In this document: positions 30,176-43,600 of the stretch, in pieces
Position numbering within the stretch: position 1 is the stretch's first letter
Layout: each line of letters opens with the position of its first letter
NCBI GenBank assembly: GCA_036852015.1
Contig: JAANDG010000101.1
Location: forward strand, 248,001 to 312,000
Origin: Pelodera strongyloides
Taxonomy: Eukaryota; Nematoda; Chromadorea; Rhabditida; Rhabditidae
Direction: 5' to 3'
Length of the DNA stretch: 64,000 nucleotides
Notes under the pieces: model-generated
The model's input: only the letters and a program-made list of their open reading frames with translations
Told to the model about the DNA's origin: nothing
Databases searched by the model: none
Made by a program: the position numbers and the translations under genes

Positions 30176-31069
30176 TCTTGGGTTGCTTTTTTTTAGTTAG
30201 CTGACTTACTACACATAACTATGGTGAGGCTTACTACATTCTCCAATTGTGTGTTGCTACAGAACAGATAAATTGTCAGTGTACGTAAGTGAATGCGCTA
30301 GCAAAGATTTATGTTACTACAGGGCAAAAAGCGACGCCTTTTTGAAAGCGTTTATGCATGCTTTTAATTAATTTATGAAAATTAATACAGCAGAATGAAG
30401 CGAGCCTCGTACTTTACTGCGGGAAATTCTGAAAGCGTGCGGCGCACCTGTGGCGCTGATTTGGCGAGTTCGACATGCGAAGCTTGCTTGGGTCGCAGCA
30501 CGTTTTTAGAGTCGCCTCGGTTTATGTTTTTTTTTTTGAATTCTACTGTGATATGAGCATGGTTCGTACTTTCTAGTCAGATGCGAAATTTATAACTGTT
30601 TGCGGTTTTTGTGAGTTTTAGTAAATTATTTCCACTGTATAAACATTTTTAGTACATTAATTTGTTTGAAACGCAAAGAAATCGTCACCAATAAGAATAA
30701 GTCATGTCAACATCTTGCCAACAATAGGTATACGTTTGTTTTGTTGATTTGAGCTATGAGTTTGGCCACAGCAAAACAATAAACTTTTATTGCATGTCCC
30801 GTGCTAAGTCAAAAAAATTCTCTGAAGCAAGAATATGAAAGTGTCTTTCAACAATGTAAGAAAATATTTCTCATAGAAAATATAATATTATCAACATATA
30901 TTTGCTTGAACCAACATTTTGGTCACCCCCTTTTTAGAAAGCACCTGCCTACCGTAGTACTGTGGTTAAATCGTGCAGTGTTGCGAGAAATATACCGTAA
31001 AAAGACACATTTTCACATGAATTTTCTGTGGTGAAAAATTGAAGAAATTCACATACTATTGTTTTTTAG

Positions 31070-31468
31070 TTAATGATTATTTTGATTACTTTGTTTAAGG
31101 AACTCGTTTGAAACTTGCTGCTTGTTTCTAGCATGTGTCCTAACAAGTGTTGGGGAGAAGGAAGTAGTGAACTCTACGGCCTCAATCGTTGCCCTGTCAT
31201 TGACTTTCCGATCGCGATAAAAAATTGTCTCATTTGCAAAGTTCACAAAACTACGAATTTGAGATGACCGTTTCCATAACAGCTGTGCTTTTGCCGAACG
31301 TCTGCGGCGAGACCACATTGAATTTGGGAACACTACATAGAGTACAACTGTCCAGGGAGCAAAACAAGAGCGCGTACCTAACAGCTGTCGTATTGCGTGA
31401 CCAGTCGCGTGCAGCTTGTGCCGGCGGGTGACCAACTTGTGTTGAACTTTTGAAGATATTTTCATCAT
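31070..31468 (-). CDS. Open reading frame of 132 codons, doubtful gene
   Basis: A basic, Arg/Lys/His-rich frame (HKLVTRRHKLHATGHAIRQL, WSRRRRSAKAQLLWKR). I recognise no family, membrane segment or signal peptide. It is long for intergenic sequence here, but the opposite strand also has a 68-codon frame over it, so chance or a decayed element is possible. No splice or polyadenylation context supports it. Confidence 0.15.
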   Translation of the reverse strand: MMKISSKVQHKLVTRRHKLHATGHAIRQLLGTRSCFAPWTVVLYVVFPNSMWSRRRRSAKAQLLWKRSSQIRSFVNFANETIFYRDRKVNDRATIEAVEFTTSFSPTLVRTHARNKQQVSNEFLKQSNQNNH

Positions 31469-31699
31469 CAGCTCAGCTGTTTCTCGAGATTTCGATTGAA
31501 ATTTGTCGTTTATGAGTCAGCTTGGTGGCACTACTATCAGGCATCTCATATATAGTTTATCCCCAGTTTTCTCTATGGGTTGTCCTTGTTTTGTGGTGTT
31601 TGTACGTCCGTAGATTCGTTTCATAGTTTAACTTCTATTGCCTCTTTTCAGATTGGGCATACTGAACAAAAGCAAAGTGCAGTGTTGTAATCTGTATAT

Positions 31700-34600
31700 A
31701 TGATGAGTTTTCCGCTTATCTATGGCATGCCGCCGCCACCAGGAGCTGTGCCCCTACCGGTAACTTAACTTTTCCTACAGAATCCGAGACTATTGGTGCT
31801 TAGTAGAGACACAACTAATTATGTTGCCTATGTACTTGTTTTATGACTTGTCAACGTTTCTTCACGCAACACTACGTGTTTCGTTGTTCGTTGATTTAGA
31901 AGAAAGCTAGGTTTATACTTATTGGCTTGCCAGAATTTCAATAACTGAGCAAATCTTCTGTAATAATTCCTGCCCATTCTGTCTGGTCTGGGCCTCGATG
32001 ACTAGGTTACCGGCTTCAGACTTAGTAATGATACAGGGTATAATTTCGGTGCGTAACGTGGGGCTGAGAATGCTGTGTTGCAAGCAAATATATACATTCT
32101 ACTTTGGTTTCGGAGATATGGTCGGTATCGGAGACTGAGACTGAAGTGGTTTAGTTTCCGGAGATGGTCAGACCTACCCGGAGCTGGTTGACATATGCCC
32201 CAGACATTCCTTCATTGTAGATGATGTTCGGTGGGGATGTGAGCATGCTGAACCTGAGCGGCCTTCAACCGGGGACCTCTGGACGTGGTCCGAAACGTGC
32301 AAGGGAATCGATGTTTACATATAATGATGTGGTCGCCTTTGAAGAAGACGACAGAGTTCGACTTGCGCACCTCGTTAGGGTTAGTGAAATCTCACCGTAT
32401 TTCGTATTGTTATTTCCAATAACTTTGCATATGTTCTACTGTGCTTTTCTAGAACTAATTGCTTTTTTTTTGCACAGTTGGTGTTGGTGTTGCTCATGAA
32501 TTGATCTTCCCCTGTACTTGTGTATATACCCTTTTGATGAAACATTTGCATCTGACGGACAGTAGAATTTGCTGTTTTGACATTTTTGGCCGCGGTTGAG
32601 TTATGATGAAATGAAGTGTGTGGTTAGTCTAACTAAACTTTCTTTATTTGTCAATATACGGTGGTTTATTTTACCATCACGTTCATTGTGGGTTTCAAGT
32701 GGGTATCTGAGTAGTTAATGTGCCTTTTGTGATCTACCAATTACTTTTCTTTAGCCCGTGAATGCGCAATTTTCAATGCCGGGTGTGGATTGCTTGAAAG
32801 GTCCCCTTCTACAGGGCGAAATGATTATTGGTGATGAAACAGTGGACTTGGACGAGTCACAGGTTGGTAGATTAGGGTTTTAAAACTGAATAGCAGCTGG
32901 TTTTTGAAACGTACCCGCATATTGGATATCTGCAATCCTAAAAAAAAAAGTGAGCTGTTATGTTTCTGCAAACATTCTGTTATTATACGTGCTTCATCTC
33001 AGCTCCTGGGATCTTCCCTCTAACCGTAGCCGTAGCTAGAGAACTTTGTAAGTGTAAGTTGAACATTCTGCGTAATTTTTACGCGCTACTTCTGAGCGTC
33101 CTCTACTTATGGTAGATGAAGTTAAGGAACATTGTTGACAAGTGTTTTCTTTGAACTTTGAAACTTATTTTTGTTTATTATTATTTTTATTAGTATGAGT
33201 AAATTTGCAGCTGTTACTGATCGAGCGAGGTCTTCGACTTGGCGATATAGTGAAGAAACATCCTAAATGTGGACTTGAATCCAGAATTCAGGTGAGTTTT
33301 TTTTATAATTTCCACTAATTATGCAAATATTCATACTTGAAGTTATTACAATGAATAGGTAATGAGTAGGCCATAATAATAACAATAACAACACTAATGA
33401 TAACAGGATAATAGTAATATGCCAATGTATTGACATACTGCTCTGAAGTTTGAAAGCTAATATGCTAAACTGATTGAGTAATAGATACCTTTTTATAGGG
33501 GTTCCTCAGGAAATGCCGTGTTAATGATGTTAATCGATAATTTTAGTCCGTCCCATCTACAGAGAAGGCTGCATTAATGGGGAAAGAAGTTGATCCGAAA
33601 GTAAGTTTATAATTGAATTGGTTCCTTGGCTACTTCATTGGTGTGTGTGTGTTTGTGTGTTGTAATCAGAAATCCCTTTGCGTGTGCTACCTGGTACCTT
33701 TGATATCTTCGGAGATCAGCTTCAACTTTGTATTCACTGTTAGGATGTAGTGTGTGTTGTAATCAGAAATCTCTTTGCGTGTCGTGTGTTACCAGTTACC
33801 TTTGATATCTTCGAATAAGCTTTATCTCTGTGTTCACTGTTCCAATGTAGTATGGAGTGTGATGTGAAGAAAGCGCAGTCATTTCATTTCCTTGGAAATT
33901 TAGCGGATGGGAGAGAAATACTCCCTTTTTGTGGGCTGGGAGTGAGGGTATTCTAACTGGACTTACTGTTTTTGTCACATTGAATGTAACTAATAAAAAT
34001 ACTGTTTTTCAGTCTTCCAATGCGAGGAATTCTTTGATTGGACAGATCATCGACCGGAAGGTAAGGGGTTTTGTTTTTATTTACGCGAAACTCGCCTCAT
34101 CTATTTTTTTTTCATGCGCAGACGCGGATAATACGAGTCAATTCAGGTAATTGCTTACTCTAACTATCTAACAATAAACTCCTTACGGTATTTAACGGCT
34201 TCTTGATTTAATGAGTTACTGTGTAGAACAACGATTCTAACGATGAAGGCTATTATTATTGCGTGTTGCTCATTCCAGATTGTTGCCGATGTACGTAAAG
34301 TCCGATCAAATGTGGTGATTAGGAATTTGCCCGTTGATAAAGCAGTGACAGTGGATGAGGTCAACTATGAATGGAATAAAAAGTAGGTTTTTATTTTCTG
34401 AGCGGTATTTTCATCAGCTAACTATTCGTGATGTCGTTGCTTGGCAGCAAGTCTAAGCAAGAACCGATGAGCAATGGAAGAGGGGGTTTCAGTGTAAGCC
34501 ACTAATAATAAGACATAATTTGCGAAAAATTAATCTCATTCTTCTAATATGTGGGTGATCTATAAGCGGTATTGTATGTAGTGCGTTACTTGGTCTTGGC

Positions 34601-37600
34601 CTAACGCATTTTTTTTGTTCCGCGGGTTTTTTGCTTATCGTTTCGTTTGTTTTTGTTTACTTGTTTGTTTATAGGAAAGAAGATTGTGGTATAAATAATA
34701 AATATTATATTTTTCAGAGTGCCAGTTCCGGCGGCCGGCTGCTCGTCTGCCATGGCCGCTTATCCGACAGGTTACGGTCGTGAAGCTAATTTCTACGAGT
34801 TGGATAATTGGATCGGAGAAGTGATCTCACAGAACAATACGGTCACACTCGTTTACCGTGGTTATGAGTGAGTTTTTGTTACTCAAGCGTACTGCGCAGG
34901 TTTGGGAAATATTTTGTGGTTTCATTAAGAACTTACTGAACTAAGTGGCATAAAAAGATCAAAGCAGTCCGAATATGGTTGGACTTATTGTAGTCATGAA
35001 ACATTCAGCTATTTTGCCCTCTTTCGTATACACATAATTCACGTGCTTGTCCGAGGTTTAAAACTTTTTTGTTATGCTTTTACTTACTTATTGTTGTTAG
35101 AATAGTATCTGAGCCAGCGCTAAATTAAACGAGTGCCTTTAGGTTCACGATAATTTTGGGCACGGTTCATGGAATCAGTTGCTGTTGGTACGAACGATGC
35201 GACGGTGCAGATAATAGAAAGGTTAGAGTTTAATCTTTAAATGTTGAATACATTTAAAGTTTAATTCATCTATTTGTCCATTTATTGCTGCTCAGTTGAA
35301 GTTGAGAAGCATAGCACCCTGTCTTCTAAAGCCGCACGGTGCGCACGTGAACAGAACTGCAGTAATGTGTATTTATGCAAACTGTTGTGTCATTTTGCGC
35401 TACAAATGATGCGGCGCTGTGCGCAATACTGTAATTCTATGCAAGTAGTTGTGTCATTTTTACATACAAATATTTCGCAGCGCAGTTTTGCATCATAACT
35501 TGCAAAGTATGATTATTGAAATTTCAGAAAACGCTCGTCCCGCGCGACAAGATTCGCATTAGCTTCTACGATGTTGTTTCGAAGGCCACATGGCCGCACG
35601 GTCTGCCCTCAGAGCTCAACGTTCGCAAGAAACCAGCACATCGGAAAAGAGACCTGATCGAATGTGATGTGAAAAAGGTTACCGTACCTTACCTTAGATA
35701 CTTACCTTACCTTAGATACCTTAGAGATCCTACCGTACCTTACCTTAGATACCTTAGCGGTCCATCTTCAGCAGCTTGAGCAAGTTGCGTGGACCCCTGC
35801 CTTCCATTTTTTTTCCAACTTGGGCGATTTGGCTCCAGTGCGGGCACACGACGACAGTATTGACATCCGGTATCCAATACTGTAATGATTGGTATCCTGT
35901 TCCAGTGTATATCGTTAGTTTCTCACCGTAACCACCACCTTTTGTCATACTGTAATGGTGGAAGGAAGGATCACCTAATTAGCTTTGAAAGCGTCCTTTG
36001 CACCAGTTCCGTTCAAGAAATCAGTTGTTCATATATTTTTATATATTTTAGGTGGAGCTGTTTTCCGTGCTCATGTCCTGGCTTCGGCCCAACGTGATCG
36101 ATCCCGTCGAAGCGGAAAAAATGTCACGCAATCCACCCAGTGATATTGTTTTGGCGGATGATTTGAAGTGAGTTTGGTTGAGTAATGTGTTCCTTTGTGA
36201 TATATGTACTATTGTGTTGTAACTAAGTTTGTAGAGTATGACTAACTGCATATGTTAGAAATTTATAGAAGCGTAATAGGTGATTGATTTTTGTCTGTAG
36301 GAGGCGGTTGTGGAGTTAAAATCTTATTTTATTTTTGTTTTTGCACTTTCTTAGCCCGATAGCGCTAACATAGTTTGGGTTTCATCCGACCCCTCTTTAC
36401 GGAAGTTCACTTTGAATAAAGTGTTCCGCAGTATAAAAGGGCGTCAGCTCAATCGAATATCATTATGCAAAAAAAAAACATATTTGTGTATGTCTCCGTT
36501 AACAAAATTTTCATCTACCTTTCAGAGGTTTCATTAGTATGCAAGGACACCTTCAGGCGGCATAGCCGTCTGGTAAATTATACTAGTCCATTTAGGAGAG
36601 CAACGCTGTTGGACAGAAGACGTTGGCCGCATAGCGGAGAGCGAATTTTATTGGGAACCGACGAACACTCACCTCCGATGACTCTCGAACAATACGAAGG
36701 AGAGATACACAACGAGTTCTCCATTGAACTTGGACTTCAGGTACTAGTTAAAGCGAAATACCGGCCGGATTTTGAAACGCATCGAGTACACCAACATTCT
36801 TGTGCAGCGTATACAAATGAAAATAAATTAGAATAAAAAATCCAGCTGAATTCGATCAAATTAGCATAAATACGTAAGAAGTCAGGTGTCCACGATGTGC
36901 ATCAAAAACCGACCGGTATTTCGTTTTCCTTTGTTTTTGCATATGTTAGTCTCCACATAGTCCGCCAAATCTTTGGTATCATTGGTTTACTAGCAGGACC
37001 GCTCACTATTATTAAAGAAGGTATGATGTAGGCCAGCCTCATGGGCCCTAATAGGTAAGCGTGAGTGGACAAGGCTATAAGATTTACGCTATCGCTATCC
37101 GTTCAGATCAGGGCGAATAATTGAATGCGAAGCTTCTGCGTTTCAGGCAGAGGGTCGATTGATTTCTTTCGGCGAATCGACCTAATTTAAAATAGTAGCC
37201 CTTAATTACATGCGGTCCTGTTTACTTGTTTACTACGTTCTGAGGTCTGAGGCGCGTAGCGCTGACATGCGAACCAGCGTTCCCGGGAAAGAGATGGCTT
37301 TTTGACATGGGAAAGGCGGAGACGCAGAAAAGAGGACGGGCTTGTTTCTCTCTGTGTCTAGGGTTTCAGTGCAAATTTTCAATCTTTGCCCGAGGACGCG
37401 GACCCGCATGTCGGCATGTCCGCGCTGCGCGCCTGAGGACCAGAGTCCAGAATATATAACCCGTTGTTTCAGCCATGCTGTTTCGACCGTTCTTCGTCAC
37501 CGTTGCCTCCCGTTCATCCAGATGATGTCGTGGAAGTGAGTTTAAATTTTTTAAGTGGTATGGCACGTGGTTTGCGTGCTTCAAGTAATTGAGTGGAATC

Positions 37601-40600
37601 TGGAATTCACTGAGTTATATGGGTGAAGGGTGTGCGAATAGTATGCCTTATTTCTCCACAACTTGGGTGCATCCTTTGTATGGTTTGTGCTATTAGTTAT
37701 AATGTATAAATTTGATTCAAAGATTTCTATATAAGTACTGACGGTTATTATTATTTTTAGATCCTCTTGACGCGTACAGTTGTAACAGTGCAATGGAGTG
37801 ACGGTGTTATTGAAGAAGGGATTCCGTCTGCGAAATTGGTCACGTGTAATGATCTCATAGAAGCACTTCCCCGAGGACACGCCCCCGAAGATATACCGTA
37901 TTTGCCATCGCAAGTGGTTAGGAAGAAGGTGAACTAAACTAAACCTTAATATGCAAATTTAGCTTCTGATCTTTTTTTGTTGCCGTTTGATAACATTACT
38001 AAGGCCGTATTTACCAACACGCAGGGAGCTAAAGATTGCGTAGAGAGTGCGAGAGCAGAAGAGGTTCAGAGCGCTCGTGAGCCTAGGGAGGATTGCCTGT
38101 GTGTTGGTGAATATGGCCTCGGATGTACGCGGGTACACGACATCTTGTTAGCAGAACAATTTGCGTATTTTGCTTTTGGTGTGAATCAGACTGGGATTGA
38201 CTAGCACAAATACAGTACGTAGATGAGCTTAAAGTGTGGGGGAAATATACTATTGTTGATTATTATGTATTATTTCATAGTCTGTTCGGATGGCACGGTG
38301 TTGTGTTGTCTTATCGTACCATATAGCTTTTATACTGAAATTTTTCTTTTTTCAGTCGGAACAAGATGACTGTTGTGTACATCGAAAGAAAGGTTCGTTT
38401 TCTAGTTTTGTGCGAATGAGTCGGAGCTATTAGTTATTGTTTTTACTTCTGAATATTATTTTCGACGGACGCACATCATACGTTGTTATTTTTTGAATAT
38501 ATAAAAGTAATCCAGACGGTGTGTACGGTATCGTAACTTCTTAGTAACATTTTGCGACGGACGCACATCATATAAATAAAGTTATTTTATAAATAAATAA
38601 ATAAATAAATAGATAAATAAATAAATTATATATATAAATATATATAATTCAGACGGTGTGTACGGTATCGTGATGTCGTATAACGAGGCGGACCGTCTGG
38701 CCACCGTTAAGTGGATGACCGTGACGAATGGAGAAGTGGATCCGAGTGTGGAACCCGTAACTTCGGTGGATTCATTTTACGACCTGGAACCCTTGTACAA
38801 GCAGATTGGAGACTTGTAAGTATTATGTTTATTGATTTTTGTATTTTTATTGATTAAATTGTTGTGCTTTGAAGCTTTGATAGGCACGGTCATCTTTCGA
38901 AAAGGAAAGAAGTTTAACTCGCCTCCCACTTTAATTTTAAGCGAACTCGTGTGATAGAGGTGATTTTTGGCTGTGCCCCGTTGGCATATGGATATTTGGA
39001 AATATGCAGGCTTTTGTTCATTGAAATAATTTTGTTCTAGTTCTTCGTCGACTGACTTGTTATTAGTTTTTTTTTAACGGAATGTTTCGTAGACAATATA
39101 AAGACGGCCAATTGTTTGGTCTAGCAATTCTCTCAGAGTGTTGGAAATACGATTTGAATGGCTTATGTTGTGCTTTTTTGACTCTTCTCCCCTTTACGAC
39201 CGAAATATGGAAAACAACATTGTTCTATCGTTCTTGTGAGTAGACCATACAACATTGCCTTCCTTTCAGGATAAAAATTCCGTGCGTAAGTGGAGGTGGT
39301 TTCTTTAGCTTAGTGATGTACCGTTTTAATAAAACAACATGATTCGATCGCTCATAATCATAATTTCAACACCATAATTTCGAATTGCTTCCGGAGGTGG
39401 TCAAATCCAATCCGGCGGTGATTCATGCGTGTTTTCACTCACCAACCTGTACCCCTGCTTTCTTTGCAGTTCTCGCTGCGGTGACCTGTCTATTTTCTCG
39501 GGTCGGAAAGCGCAAAACATATCGGACATCACGTTCCGTGTGGGTAGAATGCTAGAAGACGGCAGGATTGAAGCCCACTTTTGGAATGGACACACCGAAC
39601 CTGTATGGCCGTTTTTCATCACATCGTGAGTTTGGTTTTCTTTGTGTTTTTTACACCTGAATCATGGAGATGTAGACATAGTCAGGGCATAAATACAATC
39701 AAAAGGGTTTGTGGCCGAAAGAGTATTTTCGATGTTTCAATCTATTGGTAAGTTCGCGCAGCTTACAAATTTGCTATAATAATTTGAAGGTCGTTTGGTT
39801 TGGTGTGCTATTTTAAAAATTGCTTTATGTTATGTGATTCTGTTCACATCTTTGCCTAGGGTAGCAGGTTGGGGGATTACTAGATTACTATGTATATCAC
39901 GTACCCTGTGTCTTAAAGTCTTACTGTACATACTTTATTAAATCTCACCATCTGTTTGGTCGGATACTGTATAGTTTAAAGCGAAATGCTAGCCTCTTTG
40001 GAAAATTTGCATATGATAAGCAAATCCTATGTATCCTATGCTAATTTTGTACGATTGCCGTGGACGATCGTACAAAATTAGCGTAGGATACGTAGGATTT
40101 GCTTATCATATGCAAATTTTCCAAAGGGGCTAGCATTTCGCTTTAATCTTGTCAATCTCAGACTAATGTCGGGCGTCGAGTTCATCATGTGCGGTCCTGA
40201 CGGTGAGCTGATCGAGGGATCCAAGTACCAGCCAACTCCATTACCCGTTCCCGGGCACGATGCGCCATCTGCTACCCTGGCCGTGGCCCCAGACGAGGGA
40301 GAAGTTCCCTTTGGCGCAGGGATGGGCGCTCCGGGAGGAGAGGGAGGCGAATTCGGAGGATATGTTAACTCGATGGTAAGATATGAGACGATTTATTTAT
40401 TTATTTATTGTGCCACGTACCAACTTATGTTACATTTTCTGTTCAATAGTTAGTTTTAAATTATAAAAGATATATTTGCAGCTTCAAGCTCACTCACCCG
40501 AAGACATGTACGATCTAATGATGTCGGATATGGCCATTCTAGCAGGTTAGGTGTTTGTCCATTAAAGCGAAATACCGGCCGGTTTTTGAAACGCATCGAG

Positions 40601-43600
40601 TTGACGAGCATTCTTATGCTGCTTATGCAAATGAATATAAATTAGAATAAAAAAATCGAGCTAAATTCGAGCAAATTAGCATAACTACGGAAATTCATTT
40701 GTCCACGATCACGATACGTTTTAAAAACCGGCCAGTATTTCGCTTCAATTTTTGTTATTGCGATTTTTGATTTGGGGGAGATACGATACGGGATAACAGG
40801 ATACTGAGCAGCTCCTGCATAAGCGATATAAGCGCACACTATGTCTGGGTGTTTCCACGTAGGTGGAGGTTGATTCTTTAAAGCTTTAGAACCAGGCAAT
40901 CAGGTACGTAGAGTATTTTGCAACTACGAAACTCTTTTAGGATTTGCTCGCCGAGCACTCCCGGCTGATTCGGGATTACGGTGGTTTGCAACGCACGCAT
41001 TTGATCGGTGGAAGGTGGCGGTAAGTAGATCTTACCTGACATTTGTTTTTGGTTTTATATGGCGCAGTGCTTTAGAAGCGTATCTCATCATTGAGTAGTA
41101 TTGTCCGTTTTTAATTGATTTTAAGCGAAATCGTTTTATATTTTCGGCCGTCAAGCGTGAGCATGTTTGGTTATATGTTTAGCGTTGTACTTTCATAGCT
41201 GGTCCGTCTGGACGTGCACACTCACACTGTATGCCGAACTCCAAAAAGGCTCGAATTGTGCTGTGCCTACTGTATTTTCTTTATTTAAACGTATTATTCC
41301 ATTCATGTCTGTCTTTTATTTAGGCTGATTCGCATCAAACAGATTTCTTTGATCTGGCCGATAAGGTTGCCCAGTTGGTCGCGTCTGGAATTGTGAAGAA
41401 CAACGACTATAGTCCCGAGAATCTGAAGGAAACGGTGAGTTTTGTTGTATTTTATTTTAATTTTGGAAATGTTCCCTGTGAATTCTGGGCCTGGGATGTT
41501 AGTCACGTATACATTTACAGGTTTTAATTAGTGCGTATAGACATCCAGAGCTTCTTTTATGTGTAAAGCAGTTACGTGGCACTGCACGGATCCGTGTACA
41601 TGTGAAATCTAATTATTGTTCATTATAAATTATCGATGTGTTAGTCATAGAACCTCTGGCGAATAAGTTATTTCTTGGTTTTTAGAGGAAGAAGTTGCTT
41701 CTCAATGTAGCAGAGGGCGAGACACCCGACCTGGGAACTATTCACTTAATTGATCAGGTGTAAGTGGAAGCTATTTTCTTTATATGCAGTCTAATTGTTT
41801 ATATATTATATATATACCATTATTATTTTGTAAATTATTGCGTTGTAGTGACATACAGTGATGAATGTGAGATGTTTCAAAAATAGATAATAAGTGTTGC
41901 TATGTTGCTAGTTGCTAGTTTGAGGACCATCTAATAATTCTTCTACTGATAGCTAAAATAAGTATAGGACCTAGGATCACACAAGTCACAATAACCTGGC
42001 TTTTGTGGCCGTGTTTATGGTATTACTAGTTTAGATGGTTGTTTTTGATCATTATTTTGCTGATAGAAAAAGTAGCAACTTGACTCTTGGCAGTCTTGAG
42101 TCTTGACAATTACAAACGATTTTCAGTATCAATTTTTGGAAATATTCGTCGCATTCCACCCAAGACGCCTTCCGAGCTGCCCTTCCTTTGCCGGTCAGTG
42201 AAAATTAAGCTTCCGGTTTTCAGGTTTCCTTATTGTTAGCAGGGCGTGAAATAACTACGGGGTATTGGGTAGATAAAACTACGTGGACCACCTGATCGTT
42301 TTTAAAGAGTATTTCACGGTTGTATGTGGTGCTTTACACAGTTTACATGCTTATGTACAGTACTACACTGGTAGAGTAGTTATCGCTAAGAGTAGTTACT
42401 CCAATAATTTGTTTCATTGTTTACTTACCGGTTTTGAATGGCATTTTTTAATCCGTATTCGTTTTATTTCTTTTTCATTATCTCTCTTCTTTAGAGCCAC
42501 ATGGTGGATCAAGAAGGCGGAGTGAGCAATAACATGGCGGCCCCACCAGTTGGGAACTTTTTATTCCCTTCCATTCCTCCACAGAGACAGGAAGCTGAGC
42601 AAATGGACGAAGGAGGAGACAGCGAGGAGGTCTCGGTTGAGCCCGCAAGTTTTAATAAGGTTGGTGTCAACTCGCGCTTTGCATTGTTAGGTTTTGTCTT
42701 TTCTTTGTAGTTGGAAGGCTTTACGAATTTGCATGTCATCCTTGCGCATGGGCCATGTTAATCTTCTCCGTGGTGTTCCAATTTTAGTATTTTTTCCATC
42801 GAAAGTTGTTTAATCTTATTGAAACTAAAGGCAGCCGGAAAATGTAGAATTTTTGTCTTGCTTAGTTAAATATTGGAAATTGGAAGGCTATAGTAAAGTT
42901 CTACAGTATTATTGAGGGGATGAGATGCTGCCAATAGTTGGTTCGGTTCAGTTTAGTTGAGGCGCTGTGACTTACATTAGATGATCGTTAAATTCTAGCC
43001 ATATAATGAATATGCTTGTAGTTCAAGGGACACGCTCCACGAGCCGAAGGTAGTCCTGAATCCGGCATCACGGACTCGTGTTCCATGTCAGAAGAGGGTG
43101 CGGCCTGGAGCGACAGTCCGGCACCAAGATCGCCGAAGTCGGTCACCCCACCCTTGATGAAGAGCCCGTCGTTTAAGGTGAGTGAATGAATACTCTTCAC
43201 TTACGAAGTGTTGGTGGTGCGGAGCAAAAAACTGGCCTGGCTAGTGTCTAGCGAAGACTGGGTGAGGTGCGCGGCGAGTGTTGTGATTGATTGGCTTATG
43301 TGATTGTTTTCACCACTCATCGTCAAATGGAAAAAAATCATGATTTGTGCTTTTTGGCAAAGGTTGTCTAAGCCTTTGTCTAATTTTGTAACTAGGTCTT
43401 TTTTGTAACTAGGTCTTTTTTCCAATTGTACATTCGATAATTCGTTTTATTTGAAAGGACATTTTCTTTAGATCGACAAGACGTGTACCTCTCACGCGTT
43501 CTTGGCCGACCCACAGGTTCCACCTCAACCATCGTTTATTCGAGTTATTGGGAAGGAAATCAAGATGCTTGGGGACTTGCCTCCCGGGATACACGTCACA

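Larger units (their letters stand above)
29326..31699. other. Intergenic region between phosphatase and first UBE2O gene
   Basis: Contains a GC-rich minisatellite (29495-29660), family A copy 9, scattered AT-rich sequence and one open frame of uncertain meaning on the minus strand (31070-31468). An acceptor-like CTCTTTTCAG ends about 48 nt before the UBE2O ATG. Confidence 0.55.
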
